Source: Cognatiluteimonas telluris (GTDB lineage Bacteria > Pseudomonadota > Gammaproteobacteria > Xanthomonadales > Xanthomonadaceae). Taken from it: a stretch of DNA of 64,000 nt. The stretch covers positions 1-64,000 of the forward strand of contig NZ_JAANOY010000010.1 in assembly GCF_011320095.1 (NCBI RefSeq), given 5' to 3'. Shown piece after piece: positions 16,093-24,478 of this stretch (position 1 is the first letter of the stretch; every line of letters starts with the position of its first letter). A program made the position numbers and the translations under genes. Under the pieces are notes generated by a model. That model made no database searches and was not told the origin of the DNA. It was given only the letters and a program-made list of their open reading frames with translations.

Positions 16093-18809
16093 GGGTTCAG
16101 GTCGGGGGAGTTGTCGTCAGCATCGCCGCTGTCGGTGAAATCCGTGGGCGAGACGAGGTAGAGATCTTCGCGGTCGTATCCGAGGATAGCACGGCGTAGA
16201 CGGCGCTCCGTGTCCGGTCCGGCCGAGCCGAGGCCCTTGAATTCGATTTCCAGTTGCAGCGCGTTGTTGAGCTCGCCCTGGCGGTTGTGGATGTAGCGGC
16301 GCTCCACCAGCCGCACGGCCATGCAGCAGCTGTCCCACTGGATGCCGGCGATGGCTTCGAGCAGCTTGGGCTCGACCGTCGCGGTGCGGCGCAGCGAGTA
16401 GTAATAGCGGCCGATCAGGCTCCAGGAGCGGCTGACCGGATACAGGAACGAGAAATCCGCCTGCTTGAGCAGGTTGCGCCGGTAGCGGTAGCCGAGGTTG
16501 ACGACGCCTTCGTCGCCGACCAGGTATTGGGTACGGAAGCTGGCCAGGTCCTGGCGGCGGAATTTCGGATCCCACTGGTAGGAGCCGCCGACCGACCAGC
16601 GGTCGTTGATGTTCCAGTCGGCGTCGGCCACCCACGCCGAACTGCCGCGGTCGGCCGGTGTCTCGCAGTTGCGCGGTCGATTGGGACTGGTGCAAAGGAC
16701 GGTGACGACCCGGCTGTCGTCCAGGTAGCGGATCTGGCCGAGGCTGACCGCCAGCTTTTCATGGCCGTCGGCCTGGCGCAGGAAGCGGCTGGTCATCGCC
16801 AGCGTGACCTGGTTGGCGTCGGTCTGCCGGTCCGGCCCCGTATAGCGGTTGTCGCGGAACAACTGGCCCCAGCTGAACGTCATCGGCCGGGTATCGAAAA
16901 GCGGGATATCGCCCTGGTAGCGATAGGGCACCCGCAGGTAGAACAGCCGCGGTTCGAGCGTCTGCAGGTAGCTGTCGCCGCCCCACTTCATGTCGCGATC
17001 GAAGTACATGCCCGCATCCAGCGATGCGATCGGCAGGGCACGGCTGGGGCTGGTGTTGCCATTGATCGCCTTCCCTTGGTCGACGTCGTAGGCGGTATAG
17101 CGCCAGGCGAACTTCGGGGTCACGAACCAGCTGGCTCCTTCAAGCGGCATGCTGATGAAAGGCTTGAAATCGATGCGGCTGCCGCCTGCCTGGACCGGAT
17201 CCTGGAAGCGCACCGCCTCGGCATCGACGCCGGCCTTGAACACCCCGAACGGTTGCTCCCATGTGAAGTAGGCGCGTGGCAGTTTGTTGTAGGGCAGCAC
17301 CGACTCGCGCAGGGTGTAATCGGCAAGCTGGTGGTGGTTGGCGGTCAGCCCGGCATTCCAGTAGCGCCCGCGCCCGTACAGGCCGACCGTGCTGGTGATC
17401 TCGAACGGCGTCGCGCCATCGAGGTTGTTGTTGAAGTCCTCCAGGTAGCGGGCGTCGCTGATCCAGTTGAGGCGGGTGCGGACCTGCCAGTTGTCGGACA
17501 GGTCCTGCGATCCGGAGAAGTGCAGCAGTGCGCGATTGTCGTCGCGCCAGTTGTCGGGATTGATGTTGCGGTCGATCTCGTCCTGGCGACCACGGTCGGT
17601 CAGGCGGTCATTGGGCAGGTAGGCGGCATCGAATACGCCCCGCCCGGTGTCGGTGAGATAGCGGAATTCGGCGCCCAGCTGCACCCCCCGGTCGGTCATC
17701 AGCCGCGGATACAGCGTGAGGTCGTAATTCGGGGCCAGGTTCAGGTAATAGGGCTGCTTGTAATCGAACCCGTTTCGGCTGGACATGCCGATCGTCGGCG
17801 AGAGCAGGCCGGTGCGGCGGCGGTTGTCGATCGGGAACGGGAACCACGGCACGTACAGCACCGGCACCGAACCCACGTGCAGCACCGCGTTGCGGGCCAC
17901 GCCGGTGCCTTCGTCGGTATTGACGTCGATGCGCTGCGCGCGCAGCTCCCACATGCGCTCGTCGGGCGGGCAGGTCGAGTAGGTCGCGCCATAAAGCGCG
18001 CCCTGCGCGCCGTGCATCTCGATGTGCTCGGCGCCGCCATTGCCGCGACGGGCGATGAGCTGGTAGCGCACGTCCTGGATGTTGTGGGTGTCGGTGTTCT
18101 GGTCGCCTTCGGCGCGATCGGCGACCAGGCGCATGCCCGAATCCTGGTAACGCACCGAGCCCTGGGCGACGTACTTGCCGGTTTCGCTGTGGAAATCCAG
18201 GTTGTCGGCGCCGAGGAACTGGTCGGCGCGACGCAGCACGACGTTGCCGTGGTATTCGGGATTTTCGTAGGTGCCGGTGAGTTCATCGCCGGCGATATCG
18301 GTCGGCTGTTCGATCCGTTGCGGTGCCTTGGGTCGCGGCACGACGGTGCCGTCGACGGCGACCGGAGTGGTGGGCGCCACGGCGGCCGTACCGGTGGTCG
18401 CATCGGCCACCGGCGCGGTGGTCGCCGCGGCCTCGTCCAGCGGCGTGGTGGTCTGCGGGGCGACGGCCACCGCAGGCGGTGCGGACGGTGGCGTGGTCGC
18501 CGCAGGCTCGGACGCGTCGGAAGCAGGCGCCACGGCGTCAGGTGGAACGGGCGTTCCAGGCATGGACGCCAGCGTCCCGGCATCGGCGCCCGGCTCCGTG
18601 CCTGGCGCCGCCGCGCCTTCGACCTGGCCTGGGGCGCCGGGGGCCTGCGGCTCGGGCGCATCGGGGAACGCCGGCACGGCGTCCTGGATCGGGCAAAGGC
18701 GCCAGTCTTCGGGCTTGTTGCGATCCGCCGCGTGCGCAGCCAGGGACAGGGCGATGCACAACGGCAGCGGCAGCAGGCGGAAAGTTCGGCGCACGCGGGC
18801 ATCCGTCAT
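16089..18809 (-). CDS. lptD: LPS-assembly protein LptD
   Basis: Outer-membrane barrel that, with lipoprotein LptE, inserts lipopolysaccharide into the outer leaflet. The 906 residues include a signal peptide (to about residue 27), the N-terminal Cys39 in RLCPIQD, an OstA/LptA-like jellyroll (about 175-310, with Cys280) and a long C-terminal barrel. The adjacent Cys828-Cys829 pair matches the E. coli Cys724-725 that form the interdomain disulfides. Odd: residues ~50-160 are a Pro/Thr/Ala-rich low-complexity linker between the first Cys and the jellyroll, and two further cysteines lie in a barrel loop (VLCTSPNRPRNCETP). It is the first gene of the operon with surA. Confidence 0.96.
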   Translation of the reverse strand: MTDARVRRTFRLLPLPLCIALSLAAHAADRNKPEDWRLCPIQDAVPAFPDAPEPQAPGAPGQVEGAAAPGTEPGADAGTLASMPGTPVPPDAVAPASDASEPAATTPPSAPPAVAVAPQTTTPLDEAAATTAPVADATTGTAAVAPTTPVAVDGTVVPRPKAPQRIEQPTDIAGDELTGTYENPEYHGNVVLRRADQFLGADNLDFHSETGKYVAQGSVRYQDSGMRLVADRAEGDQNTDTHNIQDVRYQLIARRGNGGAEHIEMHGAQGALYGATYSTCPPDERMWELRAQRIDVNTDEGTGVARNAVLHVGSVPVLYVPWFPFPIDNRRRTGLLSPTIGMSSRNGFDYKQPYYLNLAPNYDLTLYPRLMTDRGVQLGAEFRYLTDTGRGVFDAAYLPNDRLTDRGRQDEIDRNINPDNWRDDNRALLHFSGSQDLSDNWQVRTRLNWISDARYLEDFNNNLDGATPFEITSTVGLYGRGRYWNAGLTANHHQLADYTLRESVLPYNKLPRAYFTWEQPFGVFKAGVDAEAVRFQDPVQAGGSRIDFKPFISMPLEGASWFVTPKFAWRYTAYDVDQGKAINGNTSPSRALPIASLDAGMYFDRDMKWGGDSYLQTLEPRLFYLRVPYRYQGDIPLFDTRPMTFSWGQLFRDNRYTGPDRQTDANQVTLAMTSRFLRQADGHEKLAVSLGQIRYLDDSRVVTVLCTSPNRPRNCETPADRGSSAWVADADWNINDRWSVGGSYQWDPKFRRQDLASFRTQYLVGDEGVVNLGYRYRRNLLKQADFSFLYPVSRSWSLIGRYYYSLRRTATVEPKLLEAIAGIQWDSCCMAVRLVERRYIHNRQGELNNALQLEIEFKGLGSAGPDTERRLRRAILGYDREDLYLVSPTDFTDSGDADDNSPDLNP

Positions 18810-18931
18810 GGAAAGCGGTCCGCTAGCTTGCCGTATCGCTGTGGGGGCGGCAATGACAGCGGCCAGCGCCGAGCCACGGCCATGCGCGATTCAAGCGGCC
18901 GGAGCTGGCTTGGCGGGGCGACGCGCGGAAA

Positions 18932-19918
18932 TCAGGCCGGAGCGATGCCGGCCAGCGCACCGACGTGCGCGACCGCGCATTCGCGCAGCGCCTGCAGGTC
19001 GTAGCCACCTTCGAGCAGGGACACGATCCGGCCGCCCGCGTGGCGGTCGGCGACCGCAGCCAGCTGCCCCGTCAACCAGGCATAGTCGTCCGCCTCCAGT
19101 TCCAACTGCGCCAACGGGTCGCGGCGATGGGCGTCGAAGCCGGCCGACACCAGCAGCAACTGCGGCGCGAACGCGTCCAGCGCCGGCAGCAGGTTCGTGG
19201 TCCAGGCGTCGCGGAAGGCATTGCCCGCCGCTCCGGGCGGCAAGGGCGCATTGATGATGTTGCCCACGCCCCGCTCTTCGGCGTGCCCGCTGTCCGGATA
19301 CAGCGGCATCTGGTGCGAACTGGCGAACAGCACCCGCGGATCGTGCTCGAAGATCGCCTGGGTGCCATTGCCGTGGTGGACGTCGAAATCGGCGATCGCC
19401 ACCCGCGTGAGTCCGTGCGCGTCGAGCGCATGCAATGCGGCGACCGCGACGCTGTTGAACAGGCAAAACCCCATCGCGGTATCGCGGGTGGCGTGGTGGC
19501 CGGGAGGTCGCACCGCGCAGAACGCACGCAGGGTGTCGCCGGCCAGCACCGCATCGACGGCGGCGATCGCCGCGCCCGCCGCGCGCAATGCGGCCGGGGC
19601 CGATGCGGGCGACAGCACTGTATCGGGGTCGAGCAGGATCCGCTCGCGCGGCGTGGTGGCGAGCACGGCCTGCAGCAGCGACGGTGCATGTGCCCGCAAC
19701 AGTTCCGCCTCGCCCGCCAGCGGCGCCTCATGCCAGTCGAGCCGATCGGCGAAGACTTCGTGCAGCGCATCGGTGACGGCGGCCAGGCGTTGCGGACGCT
19801 CGGCGTGCGCCGGTCCGGTGTCATGCGCCAGGCACGCCGCGTGGGTGTAGACCCGCAGCGGTGATGCGATTGCGGCGCGCGGCGGTGCGTTCACAGCTTG
19901 CGGCGATCGTGTTTCCAC
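18932..19918 (-). CDS. Histone deacetylase family (acetylpolyamine-type) amidohydrolase
   Basis: A 328-residue zinc amidohydrolase of the arginase/deacetylase fold. Motifs: active-site His141-His142 in RPPGHHATRD, MGFCLFNSVAVAA, zinc ligands Asp179 and His181 in DFDVHHGNGTQ, Asp262 in SAGFDAHRRDPL, and the catalytic Tyr306 in EGGYD. Bacterial members deacetylate acetylpolyamines, acetoin-linked substrates or lysine side chains; the substrate here is not evident. Its N terminus overlaps the end of the corrinoid adenosyltransferase gene by 28 bases, implying co-transcription. No closer in-frame ATG precedes the first motif. Confidence 0.9.
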   Translation of the reverse strand: METRSPQAVNAPPRAAIASPLRVYTHAACLAHDTGPAHAERPQRLAAVTDALHEVFADRLDWHEAPLAGEAELLRAHAPSLLQAVLATTPRERILLDPDTVLSPASAPAALRAAGAAIAAVDAVLAGDTLRAFCAVRPPGHHATRDTAMGFCLFNSVAVAALHALDAHGLTRVAIADFDVHHGNGTQAIFEHDPRVLFASSHQMPLYPDSGHAEERGVGNIINAPLPPGAAGNAFRDAWTTNLLPALDAFAPQLLLVSAGFDAHRRDPLAQLELEADDYAWLTGQLAAVADRHAGGRIVSLLEGGYDLQALRECAVAHVGALAGIAPA

Positions 19919-20445
19919 AACGTCTCGCCGTGGCCGCTGGCGCGCGCGAGCACCCGCGCCAGCACGAACAGCAGGTCCGACAGCCGGTTGAGGTAGCCGA
20001 TCGCCTCGCTGCGCACCGGTTCATGGCGCGCGAGGGTGACGGTCTCGCGTTCGGCGCGCCGCACGATGGTGCGCGCCACGTGGCAGCGTGCGGCCGCCTC
20101 GCCACCGCCGGGCAGGATGAACTCCTTCAGCGGAGGCAGCGTCGCGTTGTACTTGTCGAGCACGTCTTCCAGTGCCTGGATGTCGGCATCGAAGATCGCC
20201 GCGTGGCCGGGGATGCACAGCTCGCCGCCGAGATCGAACAGCTGGTGCTGCACCGTGGTCAGCAGTGCGGCGATATCGCTATCCACCGGAACCGCCAGCA
20301 GCAGGCCGATCGCGGAATTCGCCTCGTCGATGGTGCCGTAGGCGGTGACCCGCGCCGAATCCTTGGCCACCCGGCTGCCATCACCCAGGCCGGTGCTGCC
20401 GTCGTCGCCGGTGCGGGTGTAGATCTTGCTGAGGCGGTTGCCCAT
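19891..20445 (-). CDS. Cob(I)alamin adenosyltransferase, PduO type
   Basis: Transfers the adenosyl group of ATP to reduced corrinoid, making adenosylcobalamin (EC 2.5.1.17). The 184 residues show the PduO-type signature: the ATP-binding N terminus IYTRTGDDGSTGLGDGSRV, YGTIDEANSAIGL, and the second motif FILPGGGEAAARCHVARTIVRRAER. The end KDL-type tail (HDRRKL) is near-standard. No other cobalamin synthesis gene is in the window, so the enzyme may serve salvage. The downstream deacetylase overlaps it by 28 bases and a small membrane protein lies upstream on the same strand. Confidence 0.94.
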   Translation of the reverse strand: MGNRLSKIYTRTGDDGSTGLGDGSRVAKDSARVTAYGTIDEANSAIGLLLAVPVDSDIAALLTTVQHQLFDLGGELCIPGHAAIFDADIQALEDVLDKYNATLPPLKEFILPGGGEAAARCHVARTIVRRAERETVTLARHEPVRSEAIGYLNRLSDLLFVLARVLARASGHGETLWKHDRRKL

Positions 20446-20527
20446 GCGGGAAGGACGCCCTGGACTGGAATGAAGCGGCGATTGCCGTGGACAGGTGCGG
20501 CGGAAGTGGCTCCGCCGCCAGCCTGGA

Positions 20528-21100
20528 CTACACTGTCTGCAGCCGCAGCGCCGGCGCGCGGCGGCGCAGCACGGCGAAACCGCCGAACAGCAATGCCGAA
20601 TAGCCCAGCGTGCCCAGCAGCGTCCAGCGGAAGAAGGGGATGCCCGCGATGTACGCCGCGACCAGGCCGCCGGCGGTCTTCGGATACAGCGGGTCGGACA
20701 GCCAGGCAGCGAAGTTTGTCACCGCGAAGAACAGCACCGATCCGGTCACCGCATAGCCCAGCAGGCGCGCGCCGCCGACCTTGCCGCGCAGCCCGAAGCC
20801 GAGCACCACAGACAGCGCGACGCAGGCATACACCGACCAGAAACTCACGCTGCCCAGGTAGCTCGCGTAGCCGGCACCGTGGATCGCGCCCAGCGCAAGG
20901 TCCGACACCAGCAATGCCAGCAGCGGCACGACGGCGGCCCATTGCCGCGAGGCGAAATACGCGCCACCGAACAGCGCGATCGCTTCCACCGGCGACACGT
21001 TGGGCGGATGCGGTAGCAGGCGCGTCAACGCGGCGACGATGATCAGGCCGGCAAGGACCAGCGGACCGGGGGCGAAGGCGGCAGCGACAGGGCGATTCAT
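20528..21100 (-). CDS. Small polytopic membrane protein (DUF6580-like)
   Basis: A 190-residue protein with about five to six hydrophobic helices and almost no soluble loops. It starts LVLAGLIIVAALTRLLPHPP, NVSPVEAIALFGGAYF follows, and it ends with FGGFAVLRRRAPALRLQTV. The pattern resembles DUF6580 proteins, and in size and topology the substrate-binding S components of ECF vitamin transporters. Its position upstream of a corrinoid adenosyltransferase on the same strand makes a corrinoid-related transport role possible, but that is inference. The ATG at 21100 is preferred to further upstream starts because it directly precedes the first helix. Confidence 0.75.
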   Translation of the reverse strand: MNRPVAAAFAPGPLVLAGLIIVAALTRLLPHPPNVSPVEAIALFGGAYFASRQWAAVVPLLALLVSDLALGAIHGAGYASYLGSVSFWSVYACVALSVVLGFGLRGKVGGARLLGYAVTGSVLFFAVTNFAAWLSDPLYPKTAGGLVAAYIAGIPFFRWTLLGTLGYSALLFGGFAVLRRRAPALRLQTV

Positions 21101-21167
21101 GTGTTCTTGCAGGTGTTGCGACGGGAACCGGTAGCATAACCCACCCGTCCCGCGGCCTTTCATCCGC

Positions 21168-22421
21168 ATGCCGCCAGCCTCCATCGACACGCCACGCACC
21201 GCCGGGGACCGTCTCGGCGGTCACCGGCATGACGTGCTGATCGTCGGCGGCGGCCTGGTCGGCGCGAGCCTGGCGATTGCATTGCACGACAGCGGCTTGG
21301 ACGTGGCGCAGGTGGAAGCCGCCGCGGGTGCGCTGCCGCCGGTGTTCGACCAGCGCAACCTGAGTTTCGCCGATGCGACGGTGAATGCGCTGACCGCCCT
21401 GGGCGTGCTGGGCAAGCTGCACGCGCCAGCGCCGCCGATCCGGCGCATCCACGTCAGCCGCCAGGGCGACTTCGGCCGCGTGGTGCTGGAGGCGCGCGAT
21501 TACGGTCGCGACGCGTTCGGACAGGTCGTGGTCGCGCGCGACTTCGGCCAGGCGCTGGAGGCGCGCCTGGCGGAACTGCCGCGGCTGATGCGTTACCGAC
21601 CCGCGCGTTTCCTTGGTATCGAGGACGGCGACGCACACGGGCGGCGCGTGCGCATCGTCGACGACACCGGCGAGCACGCGTTGTCCGCGCGGTTGCTGGT
21701 CGGCGCCGACGGCAGCGGCAGCGCGGTGCGCGACGCACTCGGGATCGACGCGCGGCGACACGATTATGGGCAGGTGTTGTTCGTCGCCCGACTGCGCGCG
21801 GCGCGCGCGCCCGATGGCAGTGCGTGGGAACGCTTCGGCGCGCACGGGCCGACCGCATTGCTGCCGCGCGGCGATGGCCATTTCGGCCTGGTCCACGGCG
21901 TCGATGCGGCCGACGCCGACGCGGTTGCGGCGCTGGACGACGACGGCTTCCTCGAGCGCCTGCAGCAGGCCTTTGGCTGGCGCGCGGGCCGCTTCATCGC
22001 GGTGGGGCCGCGCAGCCGGTATCCGGCGATCGCCTTGCGGGCGACCGCATTGACCGCCGCGCGCGCCGTCCTGGTCGGCAATGCGGCGCAGACGCTGCAT
22101 CCCATCGGCGCGCAGGGATTCAACCTCGGCCTGCGCGATGCACTGACGCTGGCCGAAGCGATCGACGCGCATCGCGACGATCCTGGCAGCGCGGGGGTGC
22201 TTGCCGAGTACGCGCGCCGACGCGCCGAAGACCACGCGCGCACGTTCGCCTTCTCCGACGGTCTGGCGCGGATCACGTCCGATCCATCGTCGGCGCTGGG
22301 CCCGCTGCGCAGCCTGGGCTTGTTCGCCATCGATCGCGCGCCGTGGCTGCAGGCGATGCTGGTCGGTGGCGCGATGGGCTATCGCGGCGACGTGCCGCGG
22401 CTGTGCCGGGCGCCGGCGTGA
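21168..22421 (+). CDS. ubiH: 2-octaprenyl-6-methoxyphenyl hydroxylase (UbiH family)
   Basis: An FAD-dependent aromatic hydroxylase of ubiquinone synthesis. The 417 residues begin with the dinucleotide fold DVLIVGGGLVGASLAIAL near 22-39, have the DG motif LVGADGSGSAVRDAL near 185-199, and the second FAD motif VLVGNAAQTLHPIGAQGFNL near 302-321. The GNAAQTLHP form, with Asn where most relatives have Asp, is also found in E. coli UbiH, supporting this assignment over UbiF/UbiI. It is divergent from the small membrane protein with 67 bases between. The last codon overlaps the GTG start of the next monooxygenase. Confidence 0.88.
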   Translation: MPPASIDTPRTAGDRLGGHRHDVLIVGGGLVGASLAIALHDSGLDVAQVEAAAGALPPVFDQRNLSFADATVNALTALGVLGKLHAPAPPIRRIHVSRQGDFGRVVLEARDYGRDAFGQVVVARDFGQALEARLAELPRLMRYRPARFLGIEDGDAHGRRVRIVDDTGEHALSARLLVGADGSGSAVRDALGIDARRHDYGQVLFVARLRAARAPDGSAWERFGAHGPTALLPRGDGHFGLVHGVDAADADAVAALDDDGFLERLQQAFGWRAGRFIAVGPRSRYPAIALRATALTAARAVLVGNAAQTLHPIGAQGFNLGLRDALTLAEAIDAHRDDPGSAGVLAEYARRRAEDHARTFAFSDGLARITSDPSSALGPLRSLGLFAIDRAPWLQAMLVGGAMGYRGDVPRLCRAPA

Positions 22422-23623
22422 GCGCGCGCCGCAACCAGCGCGACGTGGCGGTCGTCGGCGGCGGCGTGGTCGGCTGCACCGCGGCGCTGGCGCTGGCCAG
22501 CCTCGGGCTGGACGTGGCGCTGGTCGAAGCGCAGGCGCCGCCCCCCTGGCGGGCCGATGCGCCGGACCTTCGTGTGTATGCCTTCGCGCCGGACAACGCG
22601 GCCCTGCTCGACCGCCTCGGCGTCTGGACGCAGGTCGCCGCCGCGCGCGTGCAGCCCTACCGGCACATGCGGGTGTGGGACGCCGGCGGTGGCGGGATGC
22701 TGTCGTTGGACGCCGATGCGCTCGGGCGGCGCGAACTGGGCTGGATCGTCGAGCACGGCCTGCTCGTCGATCGCCTCACCGCCGCGCTGCCGGCGGCAGG
22801 CGTGCGCCTGCAGTGCCCGGCGCGCGTGGACGCACTCGAGCGCGACGCCGATGGCGTGCGCCTGCGCCTGGACGATGGCAGCCGGGTCGATGCGCGCATC
22901 GCGCTGGCGGTCGATGGCCCCGAATCCAGCCTGCGTGCGCTCGCCGGCATCGAGGTGCAGCGCCACGACTACGGCCAGCGCGGCCTGGTGGCCTACGTCG
23001 AAACCGCGCAGCCGCATCGCGACACCGCCTGGCAGCGCTTCCTGCCGAGCGGGCCGCTGGCGCTGCTGCCTTGCGCCGCGGGCGGGCCCGATGGCCGTCC
23101 CGGGCATATGGGATCGATCGTCTGGACGTTGCCCGACGCCGAAGCCGCGCGCCTGCAGGCGCTGGACGAAGATGCGTTCAACGCCGCGCTGACACGTGCC
23201 TTCGACGCCCAGTTGGGCGACATGCGGTTGCGCTCGCGGCGCGCGGCTTTCCCGTTGCGCCGGCAACTGGCGCAACAGTTGCATCACGATCGGGTGCTGG
23301 TGCTCGGCGACGCCGCGCACGTCGTGCATCCGCTGGCCGGGCAGGGCGTCAACCTCGGCCTGCGCGACGTCGCCGCGCTGCGCGACAGCATCGCGCAGGC
23401 GCAGGCACGGCGCGCGGACTGGGCGTCGCCGACGCGACTGGCGCGCTGGGCCCGCGCGCGGCGCAGCGACAATGCCGTGGCCGCGCATGCCTTCGATACG
23501 ATCAACCGCGCTTTCAGCAACGACGGCGTGGCCGCGACGCTGCTGCGCGGGCGACTGCTGGGCATGGGCGGGCGGCTGCCACCACTGGCGCACCTGCTCT
23601 GGCGCCACGCTTCTGGCTGCTGA
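22418..23623 (+). CDS. UbiH/UbiF/VisC-type FAD monooxygenase (UbiI-like)
   Basis: The second ubiquinone-type hydroxylase, 401 residues, starting at a GTG that overlaps the ubiH stop (GTGA). FAD motifs: DVAVVGGGVVGCTAALALAS near residues 10-29, DGPESSLRALAGI near 166-178, and LGDAAHVVHPLAGQGVNLGL near 290-309. Here the usual GDAAH is present. E. coli encodes ubiH-ubiI in tandem, so ring C5 hydroxylation is the likeliest role, but UbiF-like C6 hydroxylation cannot be excluded from sequence alone. The pair act on successive intermediates in the membrane-associated Ubi complex. Confidence 0.88.
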   Translation: MSARRNQRDVAVVGGGVVGCTAALALASLGLDVALVEAQAPPPWRADAPDLRVYAFAPDNAALLDRLGVWTQVAAARVQPYRHMRVWDAGGGGMLSLDADALGRRELGWIVEHGLLVDRLTAALPAAGVRLQCPARVDALERDADGVRLRLDDGSRVDARIALAVDGPESSLRALAGIEVQRHDYGQRGLVAYVETAQPHRDTAWQRFLPSGPLALLPCAAGGPDGRPGHMGSIVWTLPDAEAARLQALDEDAFNAALTRAFDAQLGDMRLRSRRAAFPLRRQLAQQLHHDRVLVLGDAAHVVHPLAGQGVNLGLRDVAALRDSIAQAQARRADWASPTRLARWARARRSDNAVAAHAFDTINRAFSNDGVAATLLRGRLLGMGGRLPPLAHLLWRHASGC

Positions 23624-23644
23624 GCAGGCGTGATAAACGAACCC

Positions 23645-23660
23645 CCCCGCGGCTGCGGGG
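23645..23660. terminator. GC-rich hairpin between convergent genes
   Basis: A perfect 6-bp stem CCCCGC/GCGGGG with a GGCT loop lies 21 bases after the UbiI-like stop and 66 bases from the end of the convergent EF-hand gene. There is no strong T-tract on either side, so it is at best a weak bidirectional terminator. Confidence 0.3.
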
Positions 23661-23725
23661 CGTCCATCGTAATCATCCAGCGTCCATGGTGCGCGCCGGT
23701 TGCTGCCAGGCGCGCGACGCAAGGC

Positions 23726-24271
23726 TCAGTCGAGCCAGCCCTTCATCTCTTCCTTGCTCAGGCGGCCGTTGTGGTTGCTGTCGACCACGTGGAATTCGCG
23801 CATCAGGTCGGCATTGCCGTGGGCTTCGACGCGGCTGATGTTGCCGTCATGGTTGGCGTCCATCGCATCGAAATCGACGTGGTAGTTGCTCGAGATCGAA
23901 TTGCCCGGGTGCGAAGTCACGGTCACCTGGCTGCCGGCATCGGTGGTGCTGCCCTGGGTGGTCGACATCGGGGGCATCGGTGCCATGTCCGAAGACGGAG
24001 GCATCGGTGGCGGCGGCGCGGGCGCGGTGCCCATCGACGGCGGTGGTGGTGGCGCATCCGGAACCGGTGGCACGTCCGGCGCATTCGGGACCGGTGGCGT
24101 GGGCGCATCGGCGCCCGTGATCGGTGGCACCGGCGGCACCGGCGGAGTCATGGGCGGCGGCGTGTCCGGCATCGGCGCGGGCGGCGGGGGGGCGTCCTGG
24201 GCGAAGGCGGCACCGGCCACGCCCAGTGTCGCGAGCACGGCCAGCGTCAGGGCATGCATCTTGGTCTTCAT
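23726..24271 (-). CDS. Exported Pro/Met-rich protein with two EF-hands
   Basis: A 181-residue secreted protein: signal peptide to about Ala24, then a ~75-residue Pro-rich spacer (many PPxP and PMP repeats). The C-terminal domain has two calcium-binding loops. Loop 1 is residues 138-149 (D138, N140, D142, N144, S146, E149); loop 2 is 164-175 (D164, N166, N168, R170, S172, E175). Both keep the 12-residue spacing and the final Glu. The EF-hand pair suggests calcium sensing or calcium-dependent binding at the cell surface; the partner is unknown. No operon partner: rlmM stops 207 bases away on the same strand. Confidence 0.85.
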   Translation of the reverse strand: MKTKMHALTLAVLATLGVAGAAFAQDAPPPPAPMPDTPPPMTPPVPPVPPITGADAPTPPVPNAPDVPPVPDAPPPPPSMGTAPAPPPPMPPSSDMAPMPPMSTTQGSTTDAGSQVTVTSHPGNSISSNYHVDFDAMDANHDGNISRVEAHGNADLMREFHVVDSNHNGRLSKEEMKGWLD

Positions 24272-24478
24272 CGGAACCTCGGAACGTGGGGGACGCGGCG
24301 ACGCTAGCTCCCATTAAGTCAAGTCGGTGTCAACCGCAGGGGTAGCGTGCGCATGGCCTGCCATTGGCGCGGGCGCTTCAGCCGCCGGGGGCCTTGATGA
24401 CGGCGAAGGCAAGATTTCACGCGCACGCGGATGCGAGAAACCCGCCGCACGCCGATGGATTCGCAGCACCAGCCGCGC

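Noticed and set aside
13804-19004. Long plus-strand open frames opposite pdxA, surA and lptD
   Set aside because: They are His/Gln/Arg-rich antisense frames to well-supported genes and have no ribosome sites or motifs.
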